Source: Polytrichum commune (lineage: Eukaryota > Streptophyta > Polytrichopsida > Polytrichales > Polytrichaceae). From it: a stretch of 64,000 nucleotides of DNA. The notes beneath the pieces are model-generated. The model searched no databases, was not told the origin of the DNA, and saw only the letters and a list, made by a program, of their open reading frames with translations. Below, piece by piece: positions 34,349 to 46,570 of the stretch; the stretch's first letter is position 1; each line of letters starts with the position of its first letter. A program made the translations under genes and the position numbers. The stretch spans positions 1,612,001 to 1,676,000 of the forward strand of contig OX485804.1 of assembly GCA_950295325.1 (NCBI GenBank). The letters run 5' to 3'.

Positions 34349-35754
34349 TACTATTTAGACGAAAAAAAATGAAGAGTGAATGCCCACATTATTTAATCCT
34401 AAACACTTGAAAAAATAAAAAATAAAAAATGACAATGACACATCCACTGCCAAAATATAAAACTGGCCCCACTTTAGACCTTTCGGAAATTGCATAAATG
34501 AAAAAACAAATGTCGGCTAATTGCCTAAATACATTAGGAAGTGGGGGCTATCAACCAATAAATTTTGCACTCTCTAGGCCCACTTCCGGGTAAAAATTGA
34601 AAAATCCGAGCCACCTCCAGAAAGCTCAGCAATTAGCCTTTTCCTCTACAGAACTCCCCCCGGACTCCACTAAAACACTCCTTAGCTGTGGTCAACACCT
34701 GTGACGCCATTTTCAACTTAAACAAATTACACTCTTTCTCTATAAAATAGTAGAGCTACAGTGATGTCCAGGCAGGATTTTATAAGAGATTGGAATACAT
34801 TATTAACGTCTGGCAAGCTATGAAAGCAATCTCGGCGGTATTATGATTGCAGGGATGCTGAATCTGATGGATAGGATCAGGCTTTACTCTCCGATGGTCG
34901 GATACATAGGCTTCTTCGATCTTCGGCCTTATCACCGATTGTTTTGTAGGATTATTGTAACTGTGAATGCATGCATCTGCGCGTAAATATTATGAGTCGC
35001 GCACAAGCCTACACTAGATTCTTTTGAAGCTTTCAACACGAGGCTGTATGCCATCTTCTTACACTGGTCGGGGCTTGATTTAAAGCTAATTCCCAAATGA
35101 GTGACCGGAGGACGAGACAAGATGATGGACGGTGTCCAAGGCCGAGGCCATGGCCGACAAAGATTTTAGGAACTGGCTCAATACTTCCTCAGAGTTGAAA
35201 ATGTAAGCAGCAAGTACTTCTGCCTTCTGCATTTGCTGTCGGTGTGGTTCCCATACATCCTCACATGCTCGCATTCTATGCAACATTTATTCTACACTTG
35301 TCTTACGAACTTGGCTTCTTGGAAGTAGGATGTGAAGTTAGTCCCTCGCGCGCTATACATAATCTATTCAAGTGCCGCGCAAGTTTGTGCTGCTTTCTGT
35401 CGGTTGGTCTTCGATTCTCTAATAACCAGACACACATGTGTGCCGTTGTTCGCTTATCGATCAAATCCTGCAGCTCCTTAACTCTAGCGTTCCTTTCTGC
35501 CGTTCAGCATCCCTCTAGCTAGCCGATTCACTGTATATATTTCTAAACCAGGTCTTAGTTGACAGCAGTAGAAAGTGACTAGAAATGCTAACCGCCGTTG
35601 ACAAGATCAGCAAGTCTGTCCTGCAAACAGTTTGTCCAGGCACCAGTAGCCATGTATTTCAAAGAGATACTACGTTTGATAATCATTAAAGGCTTACCTA
35701 ACTGAGACATGTGTTCATGTGGATGCAGCAAGTATCACACACCTCCACTGCATA
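34349..35754. other. upstream region of the lectin receptor kinase
   Basis: Intergenic sequence with the kinase promoter and 5' UTR by position. A frame at 35244-35522 has no motif. Confidence 0.4.
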
Positions 35755-38040
35755 ATGAAGGTCCTCGCCTTCTACTTTCAGGTACTAGTGGCATCATCGA
35801 TCCTTCACGGGATGCTGCCCAGTTGCAAATTCTTGGTTGCATGTCAGAACACCAATTTTAGTTTTCAAAGTTTCTCCTCAGAAGCTCAATTTATTCTTGT
35901 GAAAGATGTGCAACACTCTGCAAACGACTCCTCATTTATCCTCAACGCCTCACAGGGGATACGTTCTTGCGGTAAGCTGCTGTACAAGGACATGGTGAGG
36001 GTAAAAGACCGTTCAGTTGGAGGCAAAGTTGCATCGTTCAGCACCTCCTTCACATTCCAAATCAGCTGTCCGAATTATAATGTAGGAAACGGAGATGGAT
36101 TGGCCTTCACCTTCACAACTGACAACAGAACCCTCGGAACTCCAGGGGCAGACATGTGCCTTCTCAATGAAATGAACGATGGAAATTCTTCCAATCAAGT
36201 GTTTGCCGTGGAGTTTGACACCTTTCTGAATTCCGATTATGGCGATCCAAGTAACAATCACATCGGGATTGATGTCAACAGCATAAACTCGACGACAACA
36301 TACGACTTATGTGGTTCTGATTCATATTCCACAGGCGATTGCTTGTATTTCTGCAGAAACAATTTAACGGTCTATACAGCGTGGATCGACTATAACGCAA
36401 CAGTGCAGAAACTGGAAGTGAGATTCACCAACAGAACATCTGCGACAGGCGCGACAAGACCAAGCAGACCTGTCATCCAGGTTCACAATTTTCATCTGAG
36501 TACGTTGTTCAATGAATATATGTATGTCGGTTTCAGTGCAGGCACTGGGGACTATAGTGAGGTTCATGAACTCAAGTCTTGGAGCTTCGTTAGTAGTGGT
36601 ATGCCAGAACCTCCTCTCCCATCACCGACAGTATTGTCACCGGTTCCGCCGCCGCCGCTGCTAGAGGGCAGGCCAATGAATTCGACGAAGATTGGATATA
36701 TTTTAGGTCTCTCTGGGTCATCTGCGGGTTGTTTGATGGTTCTGGTGTTGATCTTTCTGTGTGTAAGTTATCGGAAGAGGAGGCTCCCCAAGGTCGATCC
36801 AAATTCCATCAATCAACTTCTGGGACCGCATTTGTTCACCTACAAAAAACTCAAGAAGGCTACCAAAAACTTCTGCCGAAGTGAGCTTCTAGGTACCGGC
36901 GGGTTTGGAGCTGTCTACAAAGGCATTTTGCAGCCATCGGGCGCTTTGGTTGCTGTGAAGCGCATCCTTCATGAGTCCAAAGCAGGTGCAGAACAAGGAT
37001 TTGTAGCGGAAGTCTCTAGCATCAGCCAGATTCGTCACCGAAATCTTGTTCAGTTGCTCGGATGGTGTCACGAGGATGGACATTTGTTGCTGGTTTACGA
37101 CTACATGCCCAACGGAAGCTTAGACCAATGGATCTTCACAAGCATCCATAAGCAATCTGAACAGACTTGGTGGTACAATGGCCGTAACGTACTTCCTTTG
37201 AACCTACGACAGAACATCATCGGAGGAATAGCCGCAGCGCTTGCATACCTACATGACGAATGGCAACAATGTGTTCTCCATAGGGACATCAAGTCCAGCA
37301 ACGTGTTGTTGGATGCTGATTTCAACGCGCATCTGGCTGACTTTGGACTTGCTCGCCTAATAGACCACAAGAAGGTGGACAAGACCACATTAATGGCGGG
37401 GACCCTAGGCTACATGGCGCCAGAAATGCCGTACACCGGCAAAGCCACAAAGGAATCTGACGTATACAGCTTCGGAGTGTTGGTGCTCGAGGTTGTGTGT
37501 GGGAGACGGGCTCTGGACATTCATGCAGACAGCCCCGAGGATCTGGTGTTGGTCGAGAGCGTCCGGCGTATGTACGGGGCTGGAAATCTGTTGAGTGTTG
37601 CCGATGCAAGATTGGAATTGGGACCCGAATTAGTCGAGTCAGCTGCTCATGATGAGCCCTTGGAGACTGAGCATTCTATGGTGGCCGCCGACACATCTCT
37701 CGATGAGTCCGCAAATATTCTCGGTCGGGGAGTCTCGTATAATTCCGTGACGATGCCCCTCGAAAATTCCCGCTCGGTTGTTGGAAGTCGAGAGAAGAGA
37801 AAAATTGTGAGGCACCTACTCCACGTCGGCCTCCTCTGTAGCCAACCAAATCCAAGCGCACGACCATCGATGCGAGTGGTGAACCAAATGCTTCAGACCG
37901 GCGATTCGGACGCGTTGCCTCCACTTCCGGCTTTCGGGCCTCCGACACAATACAAGACGACGCCGAATGTGGGACCGACTACGCCGCTATCATCGATGCA
38001 AGATCACTCTGCCACTTGCAGCTCATCAAGCCATCAGTGA
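35755..38040 (+). CDS. L-type lectin-domain receptor kinase (LecRLK), intronless
   Basis: The first in-frame ATG is at 35755 and gives 761 aa. The start MKVLAFYFQVLVASSILHG is a signal peptide. The legume-lectin domain follows at about residues 32-285 (GDGLAFTFTTDN; VFAVEFDTFLN; NNHIGIDVNS, the metal/sugar-site region). A Pro-rich stalk and a membrane helix lie at about 313-339. The Ser/Thr kinase has GTGGFG at 380, VAVK Lys402, HRD 509-511, DFG 529 and APE ending at 557. All catalytic residues are present, so it should be an active RD-type kinase. An insert of about 70 residues lies between kinase subdomains X and XI (MVAADTSLDESANILGRG region). The C-terminus is Ser-rich. Intronless structure is usual for L-type LecRLKs. 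By family, it acts at the plasma membrane in sensing extracellular ligands in defence or development. The ligand is unknown. Confidence 0.95.
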   Translation: MKVLAFYFQVLVASSILHGMLPSCKFLVACQNTNFSFQSFSSEAQFILVKDVQHSANDSSFILNASQGIRSCGKLLYKDMVRVKDRSVGGKVASFSTSFTFQISCPNYNVGNGDGLAFTFTTDNRTLGTPGADMCLLNEMNDGNSSNQVFAVEFDTFLNSDYGDPSNNHIGIDVNSINSTTTYDLCGSDSYSTGDCLYFCRNNLTVYTAWIDYNATVQKLEVRFTNRTSATGATRPSRPVIQVHNFHLSTLFNEYMYVGFSAGTGDYSEVHELKSWSFVSSGMPEPPLPSPTVLSPVPPPPLLEGRPMNSTKIGYILGLSGSSAGCLMVLVLIFLCVSYRKRRLPKVDPNSINQLLGPHLFTYKKLKKATKNFCRSELLGTGGFGAVYKGILQPSGALVAVKRILHESKAGAEQGFVAEVSSISQIRHRNLVQLLGWCHEDGHLLLVYDYMPNGSLDQWIFTSIHKQSEQTWWYNGRNVLPLNLRQNIIGGIAAALAYLHDEWQQCVLHRDIKSSNVLLDADFNAHLADFGLARLIDHKKVDKTTLMAGTLGYMAPEMPYTGKATKESDVYSFGVLVLEVVCGRRALDIHADSPEDLVLVESVRRMYGAGNLLSVADARLELGPELVESAAHDEPLETEHSMVAADTSLDESANILGRGVSYNSVTMPLENSRSVVGSREKRKIVRHLLHVGLLCSQPNPSARPSMRVVNQMLQTGDSDALPPLPAFGPPTQYKTTPNVGPTTPLSSMQDHSATCSSSSHQ

Positions 38041-40130
38041 CAATCCTAGGTGATTCAATTCATTTGGCGTTGGCTGGGTTGGCCTTCTGTCTCAAAAAAA
38101 AAACAAAAAACAATCTTAGGGTGAGTCTAGGGGTGCTTTAGCTGCATGTATTTTTGACACAGTTTTTGCAAGTTTTTGACATTTGACACGGAAAAAACTT
38201 GCACCCTAAGAAAATGTGCACATCAATTCACATGCACAATTTTGAATTTGACATGTGGTGTGACTTGTGAAGAAAAAAACCACACGTCCATTGACACGTT
38301 AGAAATTGAAATGACAAGTACGACTAGGCATGTGGTATTAAGGTGACATTTTAGAAGAAAATGTAGATGTCAAATGACAATCAATTTTGTTTTTGAAAAA
38401 GTCACGTGATATCTTGGATTTGAAGTTGGACGTCAAATGAAATTTGTCAAAGATGCACACTACGCTTTGGATGGGGGTCCACAGTCCAAGAACATATATA
38501 GGGACCAATTTGAAGCAATTTGAAGCAATTTGAGGCAAATTGAACCCTTGAACCGTACATTCCTTTGGACACTACCTTCCAAAGTGGTTCTTCAAACACA
38601 TGAGCTCTCCTTTGAGCTTCATTTCTTAGTTCGGATCATTAGTGTTTCCCTGCAAAATGATGCCACGTAGGAGACACCTCACTTTGCCTCTTCTTGGTCT
38701 TGGCCCCTTATCTAAAGGCCTTCACTCCACTTTACACCTCTTGGTCAATATGATTGCTCTGTTTTGTTGAACCCCCATCTAAAGCGGCCCTTACATTAGG
38801 ATCCAAGTTCAAGAAACGTGAGGTACGAAGCAACCCTTCATGGAGTTTCGTGGAGCTTAAGTACTTTCACATTCAAGATTGGTTTCCCAAACTAGGAGGA
38901 GTATTTTCTTGAGCGGGGGCTACTGGAAGATGACATGAAAGTGTGATGCAACATTAGCACACCTTCATTTTTTGCATGCTTTGGACTCTAATGTTGTCAT
39001 TGGTGTGAATACAATCATGCCACTTCATTTTCAAATTGGTCTAATTTAATATGTAATCTCAAAATTGTGACCGCAAGAATTAGAACCGGGACCTTGACAT
39101 ATTTTTGCCTATATTTAAGGGTTAAAATCTATAATAAATCACTATGTTAAACAAGGAATATTGGAAACAAATATTTATTTGGATAACAATATGTATATAA
39201 CAATAGTCTTCCGCATTCAAACAAACATGTATATGATGTTTGAAACTTTATCTATGAGGCACATGTTGGATACATAGAAGTGGTCCCAAAGTGGTTATGC
39301 TCTTATCCTCAAATACCAATATCAAGGTTCATGAATACAAGTGGATGTTTGCTATGATCACTAGAAGGAGGAGTTGCCTTTAGTTTTATATAAAATGGCT
39401 TAATGACTTTTCATATACGTGTACAAGATCACATGCTGGCCAATTTACAAGTGCTTATGTGCAATTAAAACACCAAATTAGCTACGTTGAACATAAGATC
39501 TAATGTGGTCCACATTGTTTTTCATTGACCTACATTAATCGTCCAACAATCATTGGGCAAGAATTAGAAAAGATGTCACATGACACTTGACGCTACATGA
39601 CAAGCCATTATTATAATTTACATAACACACCAATTTTAATTTCACGCTAAGTATATGTGTAGGGGAGCCACATAAGACGAGTGATCACATGAGGCACACA
39701 CATCCGAGTGGATGTCCTAACTTAGTTCACCAAAAGGACGGAGTTTTATTGTGGATTAGATTACATGTAGAGGGGCACATAGTGATATGGGTGGGATTCT
39801 CCACACACTAAGATGGCTCTTTTGTCTTCCTTGCTTTGCATTGGATTTTGTACCGTGGCAATTGCAGCTGCTGATGGTTCTCCAGCAAATGCTCGCAATG
39901 GCAACCAGTTTAGAAGTGAAGAATGATGCATTGATGACAGACGGTAGTTGGAAGTCTCCATCTCTCGACGTCAATTTTTGGTGAGGGAGCTTGAAGGACA
40001 CTCCGGAGTAGAACATGAGTGCGGCTAACTTACTTTTCCTTCTCCGTTTCTGATTTGGACGATTGACAATCTGATTTTGGGGTAATTTACATATGTCACT
40101 TTGCAGAAATTCTGACAAGTGGCGTCTCAA
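38041..40130. other. no recognised gene; repeat B copy 2 inside
   Basis: AT-rich intergenic DNA. A short GAAGCAATTTGA repeat lies near 38511-38535. About 39550-39720 matches 7950-8100 (dispersed repeat B). No protein signature. Confidence 0.45.
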
Positions 40131-40249
40131 AGTTCATCACCCATCAAGTGTTCATTGGGAATTTGGTATTGAGCCCCTGAAATTGGAATGCTGCTGAGAA
40201 AATTATTAGATCGGAGGAGCCATTCCCGGGATGACTTTGAAATCCACAT

Positions 40250-40930
40250 CTCCATTGTGATTTGGTGAAGGGTTAGGCGCACTCTTGAATGTTAGGGATG
40301 ACGGGTTTATTAGAATTTCCAATGAGGAAATAGAATGGAATGCTGCTCAAGATGGAGAGCTTTCGGAGTGCAGCGGGATTACATTGAGATCTTAATGCTC
40401 AAATCGTTGGTTTGCGTGGGTTCAAAGAGCACTGCCAAATTTAGTGGATGTTTAGGGTTTATGGGTTTTGTGAGAATTTCAATGAAGAAGTGACGGAGCT
40501 CAAGGTTCGGGGTTAAGGATGTCTTGGAATTTCCAATGAGGACATGAATTGTATCAATGCTGCTCAAGAAGTAAAGCTGCTGAGCATAGCAGAAGCACCC
40601 TGAGATGTTCGAGGCTCAAACTGCCGGTTTGTGTGAGTTGAAGGAGCACTGCCAGATTTACTGAAGGCCAGGATTCTTGGGTTCTGTGAATGAGCTCAAG
40701 GCTTGGGATTAAGGGTTTTTTAGAATTTTCAATGAGGAAATGGAATGGAATGCTGCTCAAGAAGGAAAAGTTCTGAGCATTTCGGAGTGGAGCAGGATCA
40801 CATCGAGATCTTAACGCTGAAACTGTCAGTTTATGTGAGTTGAAGGTGCTGTGCCAAATTTACTGAAGGGTTAGGGTTCAACTTAGGGTTTTGTGAGAAT
40901 CTCAATGAGGAAGTGAAGGAGGAGCGTGGG
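40250..40930 (+). promoter_or_regulatory. tandem-repeat promoter/5' UTR of the DEAH helicase gene
   Basis: Three direct copies of about 200-210 bp are followed by a partial fourth that runs to the coding start. Anchors are CAATGAGGAMATGRA..AATGCTGCTCAAG near 40319, 40531 and 40728, with CTCAATGAGGAAGTGAAGG at about 40903. Each unit also contains GAGCACTGCCA(G/A)ATTTA-like and GTTTGYGTGRGTT blocks. Regulatory meaning is inferred from position. Confidence 0.75.
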
Positions 40931-40944
40931 GGAGATTGGTGACG

Positions 40945-43900
40945 ATGAGGGGTTCAGCTGGATCGATGACACGGTGGAAGCCAGGCACCCCGAAGCCCGC
41001 TGCGCAACCAGCAGCAGTCGAGAATTTGGACGAGGAACTGAATTTCTCAGTCCATTCGAGTGTGCAGAAACAGAGGCAGCAGTTGCCAGTGTACAAGCAC
41101 AAAGAGTCACTCCTGTACCTGGTGGAGACCCATGGCACCACCATCGTGGTGGGCGAGACTGGGAGCGGGAAGACCACTCAGATTCCTCAGCTTCTGGCCG
41201 AGGCTGGATGGGCGGAAGGCGGTCGCACAGTGGCTTGTACGCAACCTCGCCAGATTGCTGCGCAGACTGTAGCTGCAAGAGTGGCCGAGGAGATGCGGGT
41301 CACCCTTGGCACCCAGGTTGGATACTCCATCAGGTTTGAAGAAGTTGCAACTCGTGGCGTCACCAAAATCAAGTACCTCACTGATGGTGTGTTGCTGAGG
41401 GAGATGATGGCGGATCCCTTGCTGTCTTCTTACAGCGTTATCATGGTGGATGAAGCTCATGAAAGGAGCATAGCCACGGACATTCTTCTGGGCCTTCTTA
41501 AAAAGGTGTGCATCCCCATGGCAGATGATTCCAATTTAGGGTTTAGTAGTCAACGTCCATCGCCATTGATAGTATCTTGTACAGTGTGATGGAGCTGTGG
41601 TAAAATTCGAGCATATACATCTGGGCCTTTTAAAAAAGGTGTGCGTCTGCATTGCAGATGATTTCAATTTAGGGTTTAGCAGTCATCTTCCATCGCCATT
41701 GGTAGTAGCTTGTACAGTGTGATGGAGCTATGAATGGAAGCGAACCTAAACATCTGGGCCTTCTTAAAAAGGTGTGCGTCCACATTGCAGATTATTTCAA
41801 CTTAGGGTTTAGTAGTCATCTTCCATCGCCATGGATAGCTGCTTGTACAATGTGATGGAGCTGTGAATGAAATGGAAGATATACATCTGGAACTAATTTG
41901 TTCAGATGAGAGGGGAGAAAGTGTGTGTTGCATCAGATGGTGGAAGGAGGACCACTTGATGGCCCCATTTCCTTTCCGTGTAGAATTCATTATAGCAGGA
42001 TATCCAGACCATGCAGGAGCAAGAAGTTGGGGGTAGGATGAACGTTGAGATGGACACACTTTTTTCCTTCAAAATTAGAGAAATGCTGATAAGGCTGACA
42101 GAGGTTGTTGGAGCAAGTTGACATTAGAATTTGTGTGGATTATTATGTCTTGTTGTTTTAAACATGGTTGGGTGGAAGACAACTACACCCATTTATTTAA
42201 TTGTCATCCTAGATTCTCCTTCCCCCAATGTGAGGGCTCCTAGTGATTTTGACTTGTGTTGAATGCAATAAAGAATTTGTGGAGGCATGACCTGCATCCT
42301 ATGTATATCTGTATGTATTTGCTATGTTACTAGGTCGTTTTCATCCGCTTTGATGGGTTCCTGGTGGATGCAGATCCAGAAGCGGCGACCTGATTTGCGC
42401 CTTATTGTGGCCTCAGCAACAATGGACACCAAAAATTTTTGTGACTTCTTTGATGCAAGTGGAGAGAAAATACAGTCATCAAAGCCGAAAGAGTCGGTGC
42501 CTGATCAAACGCCTGCTTTACTGTTAGTTGAGGTAATTTTCATTGCCTTCTGAACGCTCCATATTTTAAGACCCAAAGCCTCTGGTTCTAAGTCTTAAGA
42601 TGCAACATAGTGCTTCATTTTCTTTGTGGTGTTGCTGGTTGAAAATTATGTTGGGGGCAGAATTTTTAAGTAAAAATGTCTTCATTTGTATCAGTGTGCA
42701 TTCCATTATAGTCAACAGTATAACCAGTGATATTTGACCAGATTTTCTTTTTGGAGTTGTGATTGTGGGGAAGATCTCCACGTTATTATTGATTTGGCGG
42801 GGTGTATAATTGTTTGCATCTGTGGTGGTGGCAGGGAAGGACACACCCAGTCCTTGTACATTACATGGATGAGCCTGTGCAAGACTATCTCCGTGCTGCA
42901 GTCTCAACCGTGATCACTATCCACAAGAAAGAAGGGCCGGGAGACATTTTAGTGTTTCTCACTGGCCAAGATGACGTTAATGCAGCTGTACAGTTGATTA
43001 GTGAAGAAGCTGAGAAACTGCCTGGAGCTTTGGTAGCACTTCCTCTTTATGCTGGGCTGCCCCCCACTGACCAGGTACTTCTGAAAGTCCCAAATGTGTG
43101 CGGTTATTTCAGAGCAACCCCTAGTTGAGGTTGCGCAGAAGTTTAAATTACAAGTTTGTTGCCTTTGAATTGCCACAAAGTCATGTTGATATTCCCTCCT
43201 TGGTTGTCAGAAAATTAAGTAATTGGTTAGTTAGGTGTTTTATTTGCTAAAGGGTGGCTGTCTCTTAAAAGACTCAAATAACTCTCATCTGTTGGGGGTT
43301 GCAATTCAGAGTACATTCTGATGGGTGATCCTTGCGTGTACAGGAGCTTGTCTTGCGACCCTCATCAGGAAGAAGGAAGGTGATTATTGCCACCAACATT
43401 GCTGAGACCTCAGTGACTTTACCAGGGATTGTGTATGTAATTGACAGTGGGTTTTCCAAACAAAAGTTCTACAATCCTGTGACAGATGTGGAGGCATTGG
43501 TGGTAGCTCCCATATCACAAGCCTCAGCAGAACAAAGGGCTGGCCGAGCAGGCCGTGAACGCCCAGGGAAATGCTATCGTCTGTATACGGAGGATACATA
43601 TGCAACAATGATGCCAGAGGGTGTACCCGACATTCAAAAATCAAATCTCTTGTCTACAATTCTTCAGCTCAAAGCTCTAGGAATAGATAATGTCATGCAA
43701 TTTGATTGGATAGCGCCACCACCGGCAGAATTTATGGTAAGGGCTTTGGAAGTCCTGTATGCCCTTGGTGTTATGGATACACATGCCAAGCTCACTTCAC
43801 CTTTAGGCTATCAAGTTGCAGAGCTTCCACTTGATCCCATGTCAGCCAAAGTGTTGCTCACAGCCTCAGAGAGTGGGTGCCGGCAAGAGGGTCTCACAAT

Positions 43901-44653
43901 CGCAGCTGTAACTTCCGTTCAAACAATTTGGGCATCAGGTAGGGAGAGGAAAGAGATGGATGAAGCTCGTTCTCAATTTGGAGTCGCAGAGGGAGATATG
44001 ATTTCTTACTTGAACGTGTATGAAGGGTACTTGCGGGCCAAGAACCGCGCACATTGGTGCTATGAGAACTGCATCAATTATCAAGCAATGGTACCCCCTT
44101 CTTGGTGCCATTAACTTATTAGTGCCTTACATGATTCTTTTTAGTGTTGTTAAGCCCTCGGTGCATGCCATTGACCTCCAACTTGCAAGTGTTGTGAATA
44201 ATTTTTGTGTCAGCCCATAGCTTGTTCCACCAGAAGAAGCTCATTATTGACTACATTTTGTGAATGGTGGAATAGGAGAAGGTTTTGCGGGTGAGGTCAC
44301 AGCTTGGCAAGTTGTTGCAGCAACTAGGGGAGGGCAAACAACAGTTGGAGAATAGGGACGTGAAGCTGGTTGCAAAGGCAGTAACAGCAGGCTTCTTTTC
44401 TCATGCTGCCCGACTGGAGTCAGATGGTGGAAATACGTATCGTTCTGTAAGAGGTAATCAGGAATTGTATATTCACCCAGCATCTGTGTTGTTCAGAGCT
44501 TCACCGAAGTGGGTGGTGTTCCATTCGACCATCTTCTTGGAGCGGTATTACATGTGGAATGTGACTGCCATTGACCCTGTGTGGCTTACCGAAGTGGCTT
44601 CCCATTTTTATCACTTTGGTAATACTCTGGCAGGGGTCGAAGGTGGGCGATAA
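40945..44653 (+). CDS. DEAH9: DEAH-box ATP-dependent RNA helicase, DHX35/DEAH9 type
   Basis: Five exons in phase 0 join into about 694 aa: 40945-41505, 42374-42532, 42835-43074, 43344-44090 and 44276-44653. The N-terminal MTRWKPGTPKP matches the short N-terminus of DHX35-type helicases; Met at 40945 or 40966 could be the start. Motifs: GETGSGKT (Walker A, residue 70), TQPRQIAAQTVAARVAEE, DEAH (169-172), SATMD, LTGQDDV, IATNIAETSVT and QRAGRAGR. The C-terminal helicase-associated and OB regions follow (LKALGIDNV; EGDMISYLNVY; VTAGFFSHAAR; IHPASVLF). All catalytic motifs are intact. DHX35 homologues are spliceosome-associated, nuclear and act late in pre-mRNA splicing. Intron 1 has tandem copies of the exon 1 end. 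Confidence 0.92.
41488..41890 (+). repeat. 133-bp tandem repeat including the exon 1 donor of the DEAH helicase
   Basis: CTGGGCCTTCTTAAAAAGG, the end of exon 1 with its GT, recurs at spacing 133 (GGG at 41490, 41623 and 41756), and a truncated fourth unit starts near 41887. Each full unit continues with GCAGATGATT-like, TTTAGGGTTTAG(T/C)AGTCA and CATCGCCAT blocks. The donor-like AAAAAGG/TGTGCG persists in the intronic copies. Confidence 0.92.
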
Positions 44654-45334
44654 AAGGATACAAGGTATCAGTTAGTGTGCTGCAAAATCTTGTGTTGATG
44701 ACCAGAGCAAATTTTTTTGTACAGTATTTGTGCTTGTTCTTCTGGTCATCATTTCAATATTGGAGATGATCTGCAGTTACAATTTTCCATCAGCATATTG
44801 AAAGAGTATCTGGACTGCAAATATGGATGATTTTACTATGTGTTCAGCTTCAAGGTTTTCTTATATTGTCAATGTTGGAATTCTACTGGCCCCTCATCAA
44901 CCTCGGTGTGTGCAAATAGCTGGTAAGACGTCTAAATGACTCAGTTTAACTTTGAACTAAGGCATGAATACCAAATACTTACATGTCAAATTTCATGGAA
45001 CTTCCTAACCACCAAAAAAACATGGAGTTTGTAAATCTAGCCTGGTCAATTCTTGGGGGAGTTCAGTTATTGGGAGAAGCACAACCAGTGAAAACTGAGG
45101 CAACATTCTGGAGGAGGCTACTGTACTTATTATTGGCATGTTACTAGATGTTCCTGGCACCAAAGAGCCACTGTAAACTCAATAAATATATGCAATTTGT
45201 TGTGTTGATGGATTTTAGAGAACTCATTGAGTGGTTACAGGACATGAACACATCATTTGTGCTTCTTTAAATACTTCATCACACAATTGTAGTGTTCACA
45301 CTTATGTTTTCAAGTCTATCTAAATAACCTAAGT
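44654..45334. other. 3' flank of the DEAH helicase gene
   Basis: Likely 3' UTR followed by intergenic sequence. No other feature was seen. Confidence 0.45.
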
Positions 45335-45550
45335 TCCCAATGGTTTGTTTTCGTTCCCAACTCGTCTTATGTTCCCAGTCTTGTTCCCGATCTTGGCTTC
45401 GTCCTAGTCTTGTTCCTGATCCTGGTCTCATTCCCGGATGCGTTCCCAATCCTAGTCTTGTTCCTGTCCGAGTTCCTGAACCTGGATCCTTGTTCCTGCA
45501 GACACGCGGCGTTCCTGAACCTGGTTCTCACGTTCCCAAGGCCTAAACTT
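45335..45550. repeat. degenerate GTTCC-rich minisatellite
   Basis: A C/T-rich strand is built from loosely repeated GTTCCTGATCCTGGTC-like and GTTCCCAATCCTAGTC-like units of irregular length. Long open frames on both strands (45340-45546 plus; 45367-45732 minus) are by-products of this simple composition. Confidence 0.7.
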
Positions 45551-45819
45551 ATGTTCCCTACCTTCCTGAGAAGAGAATTTCGTCTCTCTGCCTCCTTCGT
45601 TGCCTGGCTCGCCTCTCTTCGCAATGCTCGCTGCTCCTCTCCCATGCATATGTTCTCATATGCTTGTGACTCTACAGTATGCTCATGCGAAATATAAAAA
45701 GCTTCTTTGAGATAATGTTTTTGGCCGTGCATAACTGTGTTTTTGAATGTATATTGGTTCTCACATATCCCCCTTTTCTCCTCCTCCCTGTGTTTTGGTC
45801 CTTTTCTTGTCCACTGGTT

Positions 45820-46570
45820 TTTCTAGGACTCGGTCCAGATTGTTAACGACTCCAACTTGCAAAGCTTCTTCTATGATGCAGCTTGCAATGCGGTGTCCAT
45901 GATCAACTACTCCAAGGAACCCTTGGATGTTGACATCGTGGACAGCCCCCCACCCAAAAAAATCTTCCGTCTCTTGTTGTCCCCATCCCCACTCAAAGGG
46001 GTCACTTGTGCGCATGATTGTGGTCGGGACTCCCCTTCTTGGTCTGCCGGGGACATGGTGCTCACCGGTGTCTAGAGATGGACTTTCAACCAACACATAT
46101 GCGCCCATCCCCAGTCCCCCGTGTGACATGTTGCATGTCTATGCCAACTCAGCCCCCACAGTCCCATGTCCCAATGTATGCTATACCCTCTGCCAAGTTG
46201 CATTTCCCTTCCCATGTTTCTCCATTCCTTTTGTTTAACTTTGGTTTCGGTCTTCCTTCTCAAACTACCCCCCCCCCTTTCATTTGTTCCGTTGGTTTAT
46301 AGGTTGCGTTCAAGTTGGTACCAACATATTCCAAAGGCGCTTTATCCATCGAATGGGAGCGTTTCTACACCATATGTAGAAGTGTGAGGCAATCTTCTTC
46401 CCAAATGACATCCCATTTGAATTCATCCTCATACAATTCGGGTTTTTGTTGGCCTCCTAAATATACATGGTGGGCCGTCATCCTAACCTTGGCTACAACC
46501 ATAGAGCAAAGATATTCCGGAATGTGGAGGCCACGCAAGCAAAAGAAGTGGTGGTGAAAGGGAAAGAAGC
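45820..46570 (+). pseudogene. transposon-derived coding debris
   Basis: Plus-strand pieces have protein-like composition but broken frames. 45831-46050 contains DSVQIVNDSNLQSFFYDAAC and SPPPKKIFRLL. 46303-46556 contains FKLVPTYSKGALSIEWERF. Together with the following element they look like one decayed mobile-element cluster. Assignment to a family is not possible. Confidence 0.35.

Noticed and set aside
45367-45732. 121-codon minus-strand ORF rich in Arg, Asn, Thr and Gly
   Set aside because: It is a translation of the GTTCC-rich minisatellite; composition alone explains the open frame.
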